From contig OX465598.1 of the NCBI GenBank assembly GCA_950022295.1, positions 168,410,001 to 168,474,000 of the forward strand: DNA of 64,000 nucleotides, given 5' to 3'. The notes beneath the pieces were generated by a model. It saw nothing but the letters and a program-made list of their open reading frames with translations, was not told where the DNA came from and made no database searches. Positions 22,294 through 35,346 of the stretch are shown in pieces. Each line of letters begins with the position of its first letter. Position 1 is the first letter of the stretch. The DNA comes from Bromus sterilis. Taxonomy: Eukaryota > Streptophyta > Magnoliopsida > Poales > Poaceae. The position numbers and the translations under genes are program-made.

Positions 22294-25200
22294 TGTCGGG
22301 ACCCGGGGTTAGCGTATGCAAGACTCGCTACAACACAATCATATGGAGAGCCGAGAACCGTACCCACTTATCTAAGCAGACAAGGCCAAGCACAAAACGT
22401 TCTCGGAAAGCACCGAATGTGAGGGGCATCCCATTCAGGCCGGATGATCAACTGAGATGGGTCCTCATCGTTCGCACACAAGTCTAAATGATATGGGTGA
22501 TGAACTCCCATACTCATAGACAAGTCGCCTCAACCATACTATCGATTGTGTTATAACCGTTACATAGACTTACTCCAGCCCGATCACTTAGTCGGGGTCT
22601 AGGGCGGGCTCGATCATACAACAAAGTGTGCCACGTGACAGAGTCACGAGAAATCGCATCGCGATAACCCAAGCTGCGCACATCTAAGGGCCACTTGGTG
22701 TATAAAAGACCGCCAGCCAGATCACAACTAAGGTCTCGAAAACCCATACTAAGACATGCATGTTATAATCATACACGCAGCACACATGTCTAGTATGAAC
22801 AACAAGTATCATTGCAATTCTCTACAAAGTGTACCACTTTATTGATAACTCTTACAGAGTGCACACAGAGATCACAAGTCTGTGATCCAACATTACATCA
22901 AACATGCGGAAGCAAAGTAGGTCTGAGTACAGACAATTTTAACAAATGTCTTAGAGAAGCCTTATCTATAAACAAGCCCTTCCACGAGGGACCAGTCGTC
23001 TGACTAGGACTACACTAGCTTGATCAGTCGTCGAGCTCCAGGAAGGATCCACCTTCGGGGTCAGTGGGTTCATCTAAAACATAGAATAAGCAAACGTGAG
23101 TACAAAGTCGTACTCAGCAAGACTTACGTAGGAGCTATGCTACTCATGCACATGTATCAAGGTAAAGGGAGGTGGGGTTCAATTGCAGAAGTGACAGCTT
23201 TGACTTGGCTAGTCCTAAACTACGAGTACCAGACTTGAGGTAAGAAGCGTACACGAGTCCACTACATGTCTCCAACCAATTACACCACCATGGTGCCTTC
23301 CTCGACTTCCCCACGAGAAAGCACGCCATAGCACTCACGCTTATCTTGGCAAGTTTTATAAGTATCCGGTTCAAGTTGTCTAATAATCGAGCACAACTTT
23401 CCAAGTAGTCCCTTACCGCGGACGCGGCTATTCGAATAGTTTATTAACCCTGCAGGGGTGTACTGCTACACACATGAAACGATCAGTTACCGCCGAGATC
23501 TCATCACCCTTCAAGCGGGTGTCGGCGAGGATAATTTCCACAACTTTTACCTCACAGCCAACTCAAATTCAATGGAGACGCCTATCTGGGCTGGAGTCCA
23601 CATCGTCAACCCGGCCGATTTACCGATGTGGTCCCAGAAGATGTGTGCAGGGTCCCAAGCCGGTCTGAATAGCCGTTCTTCCACTTCGCAAGTCGTGCCA
23701 CAGACCTACCAGAACTCCAAACTACTGCGACTCATTGAACCGAGAAGGGGTGAGTTAGTAGGTTGAGCGGGGCTCCATGTGCCCAACATGTGGTAGTGCT
23801 CTTCGTCTTGGATCACCAAACAAGAACTCGGGCTTAGGGCAGTGTTCAACGAGACAACCCACTGTGTACTCCTACACAGCCTCTCATCGTTCACCTTGTA
23901 TTAGGATAGATTCACCAACACATTTCCACCATCATCAACATGATCACTACCATCCCGACTCACAAAAGAGTAACCTCATTGTAACTCTAAGCATGCAATA
24001 AGTTGTAACAGTTGCAGGGGCCACATGATAACAAACAAATCCTACATCTTCTAGGATTGTGGTTTGCTTACTACTCTGACAAAATGATAGGTCATGCAAA
24101 GGAATGGGTTCAACTATGCGGTAGAAACGCATCATGGTAATCATCCTATTTCATGCATAAGCGATACTGAGAGGGAAATGGGTTTTTATCGACATGATCA
24201 ATGGGGGTTTGCTTGCCTTGCTGAGAAGTTTCAGTGTCGGGGTCTTCAACGAAGGGGGTGGCATCCGGTTCCGGCTGCACGTCTATCGAGCAAACAAAGC
24301 AATCAAGGGATAAATATACTTGCAATGCTCGAGCACATGATCAATATTGTAATGTGATGTTCATGGTCACAATGTTGTTACAATTCCATTTAAAAGAAGC
24401 CAATTGCAAAGTCATTTGCAAATGCACCTCAAATTTGAATTCAAAAGAATGCCATATGCATGTTTGCTACTGTTCACCCATTTTAAAATGGTCAAACATA
24501 GCAAAAAGTTACATATTCAGAATCCTTGTATTTTTCTGATAATTTTAGACATATTATTTGTCCAATTTGGAGTTAAAATGAATTATTTATTGAATTTCAA
24601 AGTTTAAAGCATTTTCTGGAATTTTCTGGATTTTTTTAATAGGAAAAACAATTATTGCGTCACTGTTGCGTCATGCTGACGTGGGGGGGGGGGGCTGACT
24701 GGGGGGGCCAGCGTGTCAGTGTCTCAGGGATTAATCCCTGTTTTAATTAAAACTCAGGGGGGTTTAATTAGGGCCAGGGCCCTCCGTTGGTCCTGGGTCC
24801 GAATCAAAGGCGCTGCTCGAGGAAGTCGAGGCCGGCGGAGCTGCTGGACACGTTGGCGCGGCGCCTCGTCGTCGTTGGCCACGCGGGAGCTCGTCGGCGC
24901 TCTCTGCTAGGGCTCGGGTTGCGCGGGAATGGCGAGGAGGAGGAGGGGAAAACAGCGATCGGCGAGGGGGAAAGGATCAGGACGCAGCTGTGCGTCTCCA
25001 GGGCGTGAGAAGGGGACGCGGGGAAGCAGGAGGTGGCCAAGGCGTCGCCGGCATGCTTGCCACGACGGCAGCAGCCTGGCTGGCGCGAGGAAGAAGACAG
25101 ACCTGCCCCTGGGCTGGGCTGCCTCGGTAAGTTGGGCCTCTTTGCTAGGTAGGCCTTTACCTTTTTCTTTTACTTTTTCTGTTTCTTTTCTGCATTATGT

Positions 25201-25609
25201 TTTGGCACTTCTAATTAAATAGAAAACCATTTTCTAAAATGCTAGAACTTTTTATATGGCCTCATAATATATTGGACTAGCCACTTATAAAGTTTGGCAC
25301 TTTTTAAAATTCAAATTATTTGAACTTTAATTCAAATAGGGGTTTAAATTTAAATCCATGCTCCTGTTTGAATATTTGAAAAATACATGAGCATGGGATT
25401 GCTACCACACCACTTGATATGTGATCACACTCATTTATGGGAGTTTTCATAAATACAAAAGGAATTTTTGGAGTAACTTTTTATCTGGCCATTTGAATTG
25501 AATTCATCTGGGGGGGTGTTCTCTCTCCCATTTCAATTTCTTTTGAAAATTTTAACATGATGCAAAGTAAGACTTGATCCTAGCACATACCTAACTTAGG
25601 GTTGTGACA
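22294..25609 (-). repeat. Gypsy B 3' LTR
   Basis: A 3316-bp LTR bounded TGTCGGG...TGTGACA. Compared with the 5' LTR it lacks about 413 bp at 24780/24781 (present at about 33029-33442) and keeps about 475 bp at 25099-25573 that the 5' LTR has lost. The retained piece includes a minus-strand TATA candidate at 25249-25256. The conserved inter-family block is at 23415-23466. Confidence 0.92.
25249..25256 (-). promoter_or_regulatory. Candidate TATA box, Gypsy B 3' LTR only
   Basis: The minus strand reads CATATAAAAAG about 350 bases inside the LTR start, comparable with the promoter position in M1. The corresponding region is deleted from the 5' LTR. The region is AT-rich, so this could be chance. 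Confidence 0.35.
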
Positions 25610-28600
25610 ACACGCCCCCACTCAAAAGAATCTCGTCCCGAGATTCAGAAGTCTGCGGGAGGAAGGAGGGGTACTCGGCACTGAAACGGTCTTTTCTTTC
25701 CCACGTTGCTTCTTTCTTAGAGTGGTGTGACCATTGCACTTTCAGAAACTTAATCTTCTGACGATGAGTGACACGCTCTGCTGAATCAAGAGTACGAACG
25801 GGGTATTCTCGATAAGAAAGGTCATCTTGGAGATCAAGCGTTTCATGGTCGACTTCGCAGATGGGGTCCTTGAAGCAACGCCTGAGTTGTGACACATGGA
25901 ATACATCATGTACTCGGGAAAGGTGCGGGGGTAGTTCAAGTTGATAGGCAACTTCTCCACGTTTAGCAAGAATGCGGAAAGGTCCGATGTAATGTGGGGC
26001 CAACTTGCCTTTGATACAGAATCGTTGGGTTCCCTTCAGAGGAGTAACCCGAAGGTAAGCCTTCTCATCCAGATTGTAGCATTCTTGCCTACGATGACGA
26101 TCATAGTAGCTTTTCTGACGATACTGGGCTGCTTTCAATTAATCACGAACAATGCGAACTTGCTCTTCTGCTTCCATGATCATATCTGGTCCAAAGAATT
26201 GTCTTTCACCGGTTTCTGCCTAGTTTAGGGGTGTTCGACATCTTCGTCCATAAAGGAGTTCAAAAGGAGCCATGTTCAGACTAGATTGAAAACTATTGTT
26301 ATAAGCAAATTCGGCAAATGGAAGAGACTTCTCCCAATTCTTTCTGAATGAGATAACACAAGCTTTGAGCATGTCTTCAAGAATTTGGTTAACCCTTTCG
26401 ACTTGACCACTAGACTGAGGATGGAAGGCTGTACTAAAGGAGAGATGAGTTCCCATAGCATTCTGAAAGCTTCCCCAAAATCTAGAGGTGAAAAGGCAAC
26501 CACGATCAGAATTGATTTCCAAAGGAACACCATGAAGAGACACAATTCTAGAGACATACAAGTCCGCTAACTGGCTAGCAGTTATAGACTCGCGAACTGG
26601 AAGGAAGTGAGCAACTTTTGAGAGTCGGTCAATGACAACGAAGATGGCATCATTTCCTTTCTGGGTTTTTGGAAAGCCGGTGATGAAGTCCATACCGACT
26701 TTATCCCATTTCCACTCAGGGATAGGCAATGGTTGAAGAGTGCCAGCAAGTCTTTGGTGCTCGGCCTTAATGCGACGACAAACATCACATTCAGCAATGA
26801 ACTTAGCAATTTCTCTCTTCATCCTATTCCACCAAAATCTCTGGCGTAGGTCTCGGTACATCTTTGTGCTACCAGGATGAATCAAAAGGGGTGTGTCATG
26901 GGCCTCCTTAAGAATTAGCCTCCTAAGATTGTGTTTTCATGGTACAATCAATCGAGTGCCAAAGAAAACGACACCTTGATCATTTATGGAGAAACATTTA
27001 GCAACTCCGCTAGCAATGTTCTTCTTGATCTCTCGAATACCACTGTCACATTTCTGGGCGGCTATGATTTTATCCTCAAGGGTTGGTTTCGCCACCAAGG
27101 TAGAAAGATAGCCATGAGGAACAATCTCGAGATTGAGTTTTCGAAATTCCTCATGAAGAAGTGGTTGATACTGTTGTAACTTGAGGGTGTTACAACACGA
27201 CTTACGACTTAGTGCATCAACCATGACATTGGCTTTGCCTGGGGTGTAAGAAATTCCTAAGTCATAATATTTTATCAACTCAATCCAGCGTCTTTTCCTA
27301 AGATTAAGATCTGGCTGGGTGAATATGTATTTGAGGCTTTGTTGGTCGGAATAGATCTCGCAACGATTACCAAGGAGGTAATGTCGCCAAGTTGTCAGGG
27401 CATGAACTACGACAGCGAGTTCAAGATCATGGGTAGGATAGTTCTCTTCATGTGGACGCAACTGGCGTGAAGCATAAGCTACCACATGTCTATCTTGCAT
27501 AAGTATGCATCCTAACCCTTGCCGTGAGGCGTCGCAAAAGATCTCGAAATCCTTTTTGGTGTCTGGAGGCGCAAGTACGGGTGCAGAAGTCAATCTTCTT
27601 TTTAGCTCTTGAAATCTTTCCTCGCACTTGGGAGTCCATAGGAATTTCTTATCTTTCTTGAGGAGTTCAGTTAGAGGCTTTGCAACTTTAGAAAAGTCCT
27701 CGACGAAGCGGCAGCAATAGCTTGCTAAGCCAAGAAAACTCCTAACTTGCTTAACCGATTCAGGTGGAGTCCAGTCAAGGACGGCCTGAACTCTCTCGGG
27801 ATTCACAGCAATGCCTTTTGCAGAAATCATGTGGCCTAAGTAGGTCACTTCTGGTAGCCAAAATTCACACTTGGAGAATTTGGCATAAAGGCGGTGCTCT
27901 CTAAGTTTCATCAATACCAGCCTGAGATGTTCGGCATGTTCTTCTTCGTTCTTCGAGTAGATGAGAATGTCATCAAGATAAACTACAACAAATTTATCCA
28001 AGTACTCCATGAAGATCGAATTCATCATGCGCGAGAAAGTGGCGGGGGCATTGGTTAATCCGAAGGACATGACAGTGTACTCGTAAAGACCATAACGAGT
28101 AGTGAAAGCCGTTTTTGGAATGTCCTCGTTTCTGATTTTGATTTGATGATAGCCTGATCTCAAATCCATTTTGGAGAAGACAGAGGATCCAGCAAGTTGA
28201 TCATAAAGATCATTGATCCTGGGCAGTGGGTACTTGTTCTTTATCGTCGCTAGATTTAGCGGGCGATAGTCTACGCACATCCTTTCTGTTCCATCTTTCT
28301 TCGTTACGAACAGAACGGGGCAACCCCATGGAGATGAGCTAGGGCGGATGAAGCCTTTTTCCAACAAAGCTTCAAGTTGGATTTTAAGCTCAGCTAACTC
28401 ACGTGGGGCCATTTTGTATGGGCGTCTGGAAATTGGTGTCATTCCTGGCATAAGATCCACTATGAACTCTACACATCTGTCGGGTGGCATGCCTGGCAGC
28501 TCTTCAGGAAAGACATCCAGGAAGTCACGAACCATCGGAACATCTTCAAGGTCGGGAAGGGGAAGCACATTCAAAGAATGCATCTGGTTTCTTGTTCTTG

Positions 28601-28930
28601 GTGAGGAGTAATCTATTGTCTGGCCTGAAGGATGTGTAAGTCTAACTGACTTGGCTTTACAATCAAGAAAAGCATTTTGTCTTGATAACCAATCCATACC
28701 AAGGATGACATCAATGTCTGAAGACTTGAGGGCTATGAGTGAAGCAAGGAATACTAAACCCTCCATTGCAATTTTATTGCCATGGCTTACTCTATTAGTT
28801 TGCCACTTGGAACCAAGAGTTTGAATAATCATTGGGGTGAACATTTAATCAAAGGATATCTCATGCCGAAGTGCATAACTCTCTGACATGAATGAGTGAG
28901 ATGCTCCTGGATCGAAAAGGACAGAAGTGG
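25596..28930 (-). pseudogene. pol: Gypsy B protease-RT-RNase H-integrase, broken
   Basis: Domains in order: protease active site DPGASHSF (~28901-28916; DSG altered to DPG), RT with YLDD (~27968-27984), RNase H (FCDAS, ~27520-27545), integrase zinc domain (~26765-26890), integrase core with D in GMDF (~26690) and SDRG (~26515; the usual GTQ is GCL), and a C-terminal WSHHSKKEATWE chromodomain-like segment (~25640-25740). Everything is in one frame, with stops at 28845-28847, near 26937, 26219-26221 and 26139-26141. The frame differs by one base from gag; the shift maps to a run of six T just before the protease site, most simply a one-base loss. Programmed frameshifting is less likely because Gypsy A has gag and pol in one frame. 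Confidence 0.92.
25610..25637 (-). other. Gypsy B polypurine tract
   Basis: The minus strand reads TTTTGAGTGGGGGCGTGT next to the LTR start TGTCACA. The pol frame runs through the tract and stops just inside the LTR at 25596. Confidence 0.75.
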
Positions 28931-30061
28931 GAAAAAATTGACTGGGAGCGTACCAAGAATGACGTCCAAAGTACCATCAGTTTCCTCAGCTGAGATTTGG
29001 TTCACACGTCCAAGATTTGCGGAAGTGGAAGGCTTGGCGGTGGAAACCTTCGGGGGTGGCTTGGCACGAACATTGGGGTTCCCTTTGGCATGGTGTGGAG
29101 CATTCTGACTTATGGGGCACTCACGAGAGTAGTGACCAGGCTGGCCACATCTGAAACATGATCCAAAGATAGTGCGGGGAGCTGGGTTGTTTGGCGAAGC
29201 TAGTTGGGATGGAGCTGGTGGACGAGGCGGCACAAGGGATGGCCTCGGTGGATTGTTTTGGTGGAACAGACTGTTAGAAATCCAGATCATGAGCTTCTGA
29301 GGGCGTGAACTGGAAGAAGGGGCAAGCTCAAGAGCATGCTTGCGAGACTTCTCGAAAACTTCATTTCCATGCTCAGCTCTGAAGGATCTGTTGACTAAAT
29401 CCTCAAAGGTGGCAAACTCAAGGAGTTTGAGATCATGACGAAGGATGGGGCTAAGTCCCTTGCGGAACCTTGCCTGCTTTATGGCATCGGTGGCAATCTC
29501 ATCTTGGGCATAACGAGCAAGACGGTTGAACTCCTTCACATACTCATGAATGGACATCTCTCCTTGATTCAGATTGCAGAACTCTTTCTTCTTGCGCTCC
29601 ATCAACTCATCCAGAATTTGGTACCCTCGAAAGGCAACACAGAACTCCTGCCAAGTCACTACGTGACCATCTGGCTGCATTGCAACATAGTTCTACCACC
29701 ACTGAAGAGAAGCACCTTCCAAGAAGTATACCGCGAAAATAACTCGGTCATCGGGAGAAACATGTGCTGTATCAAGCTTATGCTCGATGGAACGGAGCCA
29801 ATCATCAACTTCGAGGGGCTCAGAAGAACATCGGAATACCGGTGGCTTGAGGAAGATGAAGTCCTGAATGCTGACCACCACATTATGACGGTGGGCGGTA
29901 TTCTGCTCGATGAGCTCCAGAAGGCGTGTTTGATCACGTCTATTCCGCTCAGCTTCCATCATGATTTCCGCCGCAGAAGGCGGTGGTGGAGGTTCATCAT
30001 CATTTCGATTCCGATCACGGTCTCGATTCCGAAGAACAGCACTACGAGTTCCACCTGACAT
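28930..30061 (-). pseudogene. gag: Gypsy B gag
   Basis: Starts MSGGTRSAVL at 30061 with an Arg/Asp-rich head and a PPPPP stretch. The gag core includes LEVDDWLRSIE and SLQWW, followed by a TAG stop at 29693-29695 (probable Trp codon change). The core continues with TWQEFCVAFRG and MSIHEYVKEFNRLARYA. A CX2CX4HX4C zinc knuckle (CFRCGQPGHYSREC) lies near 29120-29160. The gag frame continues past the shift at about 28930 as nonsense to 28829. It encodes the RNA-packaging structural protein; inactive as it stands. Confidence 0.9.
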
Positions 30062-30530
30062 CCTGTGTGCTAAAAATTAACAATCAGAACAGGTTGTACG
30101 ATGGAGGCAAGGATAAAAGGATATGATTTCGGCGGAAAAGATAATATTGCGAAGGAAATGGTTCATCAAGACACGGAATAACTCCGGCAGCATAACGGCT
30201 GTAATTGCAAGAGAAAACAACTTTCTTACAACATAGAAACAACACTTACATACGATGTAAGAAATCAAGAAGAACAACTATTCTAGCAAACCGAACACAA
30301 CTTTCCTACGGCTACAAGGAAGCAAACAACGAGATGTTCTAGTAAGACATAGATGAGCCTAGTCCTATCTTCCCGTAGAACAAGATGAGGGTGACTCGTA
30401 ACTCAGAACGATGAGGGTAAGGAGAAAAAAGAAGCCATACGTTGTTCCCTTATATACCGAGAGTAACTATATAACTATAGCAAGCTAGACTCGACTTCGG
30501 CCAAGGCTGATAATCCTACAGTCAGTCCTT

Positions 30531-30541
30531 CTCGGATACCA
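30531..30541 (-). other. Gypsy B primer binding site (decayed initiator-Met type)
   Basis: The minus strand reads TGGTATCCGAG, one mismatch from the initiator tRNA-Met complement found in Gypsy A, four bases inside the 5' LTR end at 30546. Confidence 0.7.
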
Positions 30542-30545
30542 AGTC

Positions 30546-33500
30546 TGTCGGGGCCCGGGGTTAGCGTATGCAAGACTCGCTACAACACAATCATATGCAG
30601 AGCCGAGAACCGTACCCACTTGTCTAAGCAGACAAGGCCAAGCACAGAACGTTCTCGGAAAGCACCGAACGTGAGGGGCATCCCATTCAGGCCAGATGAT
30701 CAACTGAGATGGGTCCTCATCGTTCGCACACAAGTCTAAATGATATGGGTGATGAACTCCCATACTCATAGACAAGTCGCCTCAACCATACTATCGATTG
30801 TATTATAACCCTTACATAGACTTACTCCAGCCCGATCACTTAGTCGGGGTCTAGGGCGGGCTCGATCATACAACAAAGTGTGCCACGTGACAGAGTCACG
30901 AGCAATCGCATCGCGATGCCCCAAGCTGTGCACATCTAAGGTCCACTTGGTGTATAAAAGACCGCCAGCCAGATCACAACTAAGGTCTCGAAAACCAATA
31001 CTAAGACATGCATGTTATAATCATACACGCAGCATACAAGTCTAGTATGAACAGCAGGTATCATTGCAATTCTCTACGAAGTGTACCACTTTATTGATAA
31101 CTCTTACAGAGTGCACAAAGAGATCACAAGTCTGTGATCCAACATTACATCAAACATGCGGAAGCAAAGTAGGTCTGAGTACAGACAAGTTTAACAAATG
31201 GCTTAGAGAAGCCTTATCTATAAACAAGCCCTTCCACGAGGGACCAGTCATCTGACTGGGACTACACTAGCTTGATCAGTCGTCGAGCTCCAGGAAGGAT
31301 CCAACTTCGGGGTCAGTGGGTTCATCTAAAACATAGAATAAGCAAACGTGAGTACAAAGTCGTACTCAGCAAGACTTACGTAGGAGCTATACTACTCATG
31401 CACATGTATCAAGGTAAAGGGAGGTAAGGTTCAATTGCAGAAGTGCCAGCTTTGACTTGGCTAGTCCTGAACTACGAGTACCAGACTTGAGGTAAGAAGC
31501 GTACACGAGTCCACTACATGTCTCCAACCAATTACACCACCATTGTGCCTTCCTCGACTTCCCCACGAGAAAGCACGCCATAGCACTCACGCTTATCTTG
31601 GCAAGTTTTATAAGTATACGGTTCAAGTTGTCTAATAATCGAGCACAGCTTTCCAAGTAGTCCCTTACCGCGGACGCGGCTATTCGAATAGTTTATTAAC
31701 CCTGCAGGGGTGTACTGCTACACACATGAAACGATCAGTTACCGCCGGGATCTCGTCACCCTTCAAGCGGGTGTCGGCGAGGATAATTTCCACAACTTTT
31801 ACCTCACAGCCAACTCAAATTCAATGGAGACGCCTATCTGGGCTGGAGTCCACATCGTGAACCCGGCCGGTTTACCGATGTGGTCCCAGAAGATGTGTGC
31901 AGGGTCCCAAGCCGGTCTGAATAGCCGTTCTTCCACTTCGCAGACCGTGCCACAGACCTATCAGAACTCCGAACTACTGCGACTCACTGAACCGAGAAGG
32001 GGTGAGTTAGTAGGTTGAGCGGGGGTCCATGTGCCCAACATGTGGTAGTACTCTTCGTCTTGGATCACCACACAAGAACTCGGGCTTAGGGCGGTGTTCA
32101 ACGAGACAACCCACTGTGTACTCCTACACAACCTCTCATCGTTCACCTTGTATTAGGGTAGATTCACCAACACATTTCCACCATCATCAACATGATCACT
32201 ACCATCCCGACTCACAAAAGAGTAACCTCATTGTAACTCTAAGCATGCAATAAGCAGTAACAGTTGCAGGTTCCACATGATAACAAACAACTCCTACATC
32301 TGCTAGGATTGTTGTTTGCTTACTACTGTGACAAAATGATAGGTCATGCAAAGGAATGGGTTCAACTATGCGGTAGAAACGCATCATAGTAATCATCCTA
32401 TTTCATGCATAAGCGAGACTGAGAGGGAAATGGGTTTTTATCGACATGATCAATGGGGGTTTGCTTGCCTTGCTGACGAGGTTCAGTATCGGGGTGTTCA
32501 ACGAAGGGGGTGGCCTCCGATTCTGGCTACACGTCTATCGAGCAAACAAAGCAATCAAGGGATAAATATACTTGCAATGCTCAAGCACATGATCAATATT
32601 GTAATGTGATGTTCAAGGTCACAATGTTGTTACAATTCCATTTAAAAGAAGCCAATTGCAAAGTCATTTGCAAATGCACCTCAAATTTGAATTCAAAAGA
32701 ATTCCATATGCATGTTTGCTACTGTTCACCCATTTTAAAATGGTCAAACATAGAAACAAGTTGCATATTTAGAATCCTTGTATTTTTGTGATAATTTTAG
32801 ACATATTATTTGTCCAATTTGGAGTTAAAATGAATTAGTTATTGAATTTCAAAGTTTAAAGCATTTTCTGGATTTTTCTGGATTTCTTTTAATAGGAAAA
32901 CCAATTATTGCGTCACTGTTGCGTCATGCTGACGTGGGGGGCCTGACTGGTGGGGCCAGCATGTCCGTGTCTCAGGGATTAATCCCTATTTTAATTTAAA
33001 CTGAGGGGGTTTAATTAGGGCCAGGGCCCACATGTCAGTGTCTAAGGGGAGGTTAGCACGGTGGTTAGGCCTAACAGGCCGGCGGCATGACGCCGGTGGC
33101 TTTGGCCACGGCGGCGCTCGCCGGAATCGCAATTTTGTCCATGGGAGGGGCAGAGGATGCCATTGGGGCGTGCCTCGCGCTCGTGCGCGTCTTCCAGTGC
33201 ACACGGGGGTCACTCGGGTTGCCCATGGCCTCGCCGGCATGGAAGAACGCGGCGGCCGGAGCTACTGCTCCACGGAATCGGCGGTACACGGCGCGGGGAG
33301 GAGCAAAAGATGGGGGAGGGCGACCACGAGTTCACCAGGAGCGTGCTGAGAAGATCGTCGGGGCCAGGAAGAGGCTGGACATAGCGGAATCGCTCGCCAG
33401 AGCTCCGTGGCGGCCGTGGTTTCTCGGTGAAGGGGGCGTCGCCTCCGTTGGTCCTGGGTCCGAATCAAAGGCGCTGCTCGAGGAAGTCGAGGCCGGCGGA

Positions 33501-33794
33501 GCTGCTGGACACGTTGGCGCGGCGCCTCGTCGTCGTTGGCCACGCAGGAGCTCGTCGGCGCTCTCTGCTAGGGCTCGGGCTGCACGGGAATGGCGAGGAG
33601 GAGGAGGGGAAACAGCGCTCGGCGAGGGGGAAAGGATCGTGACACAGCTGGGCGTCTCCAGGGCGCGAGAAGGGGACACGGGGAAGCAGGAGGTGGCCAA
33701 GGCGTCGCCGGCATGCTCGCCACGGCGGCAGCAGCCTGGCTAGCGCGAGGAAGAAGACTTGATCCTAGCACATACCTAACTTGGGGTTGTGACA
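30546..33794 (-). repeat. Gypsy B 5' LTR
   Basis: A 3249-bp LTR, TGTCGGG...TGTGACA. It retains about 413 bp (33029-33442) missing from the other LTR but lacks the 475 bp at 25099-25573; the deletion junction lies in GAAGAAGAC and shares AAGAC with the far edge. That loss includes the candidate TATA region. The conserved inter-family block is at 31668-31720. GC-rich open frames at 33032-33743 are not shared intact with the other LTR and are not taken as genes. Confidence 0.92.
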
Positions 33795-33799
33795 CTTGG

Positions 33800-33888
33800 T
33801 ATCTTTACCGGGGGAAATGTGCTGCTACGCTACATCTCACCTTTCACTTGGGGTAACCAACGAGGAGTGAGAGATCCTCACCGTATCA
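33800..33888 (+). repeat. T3 3' LTR, segment 3 of 3 (LTR end)
   Basis: After the CTTGG duplication the T3 LTR resumes and ends CCGTATCA, as in T4 (GTGTATCA). The next bases, ACTTA, are the inferred target sequence inside T2. The 5' copy of that TSD is outside the window. Confidence 0.8.
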
Positions 33889-35346
33889 ACTTATTGTCAG
33901 TAACTCTCAATATAATAAGGAGGTTCACAAAGAGACAAGTACCCCGAGGAGGAGTGTATGGGGGTTTGGTTATCCTTGCACATCCTCGACTCATGGTACG
34001 TGAGTGTACTCTAATATCCGATCCCTCAAAAGAATAGCGATCCATCTATTAGCTAGAGTTCTCAACTAGTTTTGTAGGTTTTGAAAATAAACACGTATTT
34101 CCCAAAATACGACACCTATCACTAATAGTCTAGAGCTCTTGATACCAAAAGTTCAAACATTACTCACAACAATACCGCAAAGCTATTGCAAGTTACTACT
34201 AAAATTAAATAGCAACCTCAATTACCTACTTTCAAGACAAGACACGACTCAGTGCAACAACCAACTCTCTTAAGAAGATAAACATGAAAACTAAAGAGAG
34301 TTCCAGCAACAAACTAAACAAAATCCAAGGCTCTTGTTAAAGACAAACTAAAACTAAAACTTAACATGGCAGTAGCTACGAAAAGATAAAGAACACACAA
34401 CAGCAGAAAGATAAAAATGAAAACTCCTATGATGTGTTCTAGATTGGAGTGGAGCGTGTTTCTCTCCCACAAAAAGTATGTTGGGGTCTAACTTGTTATG
34501 AACAGCAAGAAAAGCTAAAGAAAACTAAAAACGGGAAACCTAAGAGCGAGACGCTCCAAGCATGGCACATAACACATGAAGTGATAAAAATATAGTGAGA
34601 CGAAGGACGAACTGACGATTGTTGATGGAGAAGGGGATGCACGGGGGCATCCCCAAGCTTAGACGCTTGAGTCTCCTTGAATATTTATTGGGGATGCATG
34701 GGGGCATCCCTAAGCTTGAGCGCTTGACACTCCTGGATCTTCTTTCATCATCTTCCCTCGCACACTTGAAAACTCCCTTCATACATAACTCATCATAAGC
34801 TGATTAGAGAGGTTAGTACCCTTAATAAAATAAATTTTCCCCACTGGATATAAATATATTCTCAAAGAGCTATGGTTTCTCAAGATTGCCAAAAGGTTTT
34901 TGCAAAGAAAAATAAAGCTTTAGGTTTGCAAAAGTAAGGGAAGGTAAAACGTGGCAGAATCTGTGAAAAACAGAACAGCAGGTGGTAAATAATTTTTTTG
35001 GGGTACTTCTGCAACTCAAATAAAAAAACTCATAACATACTAAACTTTCACAATTGTATAGAGCATTCTGTGTAAAAAAGTTCAGCTCAAAAAGATGAGC
35101 TGGTGATTTGTTCTGAATTTTTCGGTCAAGCAGACAGAATCTGTTTTCTGGACAGCATGTCACAACTTTTGCTTCCCTTATCATAAGAGGCTATAACTTG
35201 GCACAAAGCTTGAAAATAAAGATAAAATGATGTTGCTACAGTAGTAACAATCATCAAGACCACTAAAAACAGAAGTAAAAACATCTTGGGTTTCCTCCCA
35301 ACTAGCGCTTTCTTTTACGCCTATAAGCTAGGCATAAGGCAAAAGA

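Larger units (their letters stand above)
22294..33794 (-). mobile_element. Gypsy B: full-length Ty3/Gypsy element, TSD CTTGG
   Basis: LTRs at 22294-25609 and 30546-33794 are flanked by CTTGG (22289-22293 and 33795-33799), so this is one complete insertion into the T3 LTR. In minus orientation the order is 5' LTR (33794-30546), primer site, leader, gag (30061-28930), protease-RT-RNase H-integrase (28930-25596), polypurine tract and 3' LTR. The order of domains is Ty3/Gypsy. Stops and a frameshift in gag-pol, plus a large deletion in the 5' LTR, make it inactive. The leader between 30062 and 30530 holds no recognisable gene. Confidence 0.93.

Noticed and set aside
22694..22706. TATAAAAG on the plus strand in Gypsy B LTRs
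   Set aside because: Wrong strand relative to the element and near the 3' end of the LTR; no gene lies downstream.
33087..33743. 218-codon plus-strand frame in the Gypsy B 5' LTR
   Set aside because: Spans a segment deleted in the other LTR and is antisense to the element; composition-driven.
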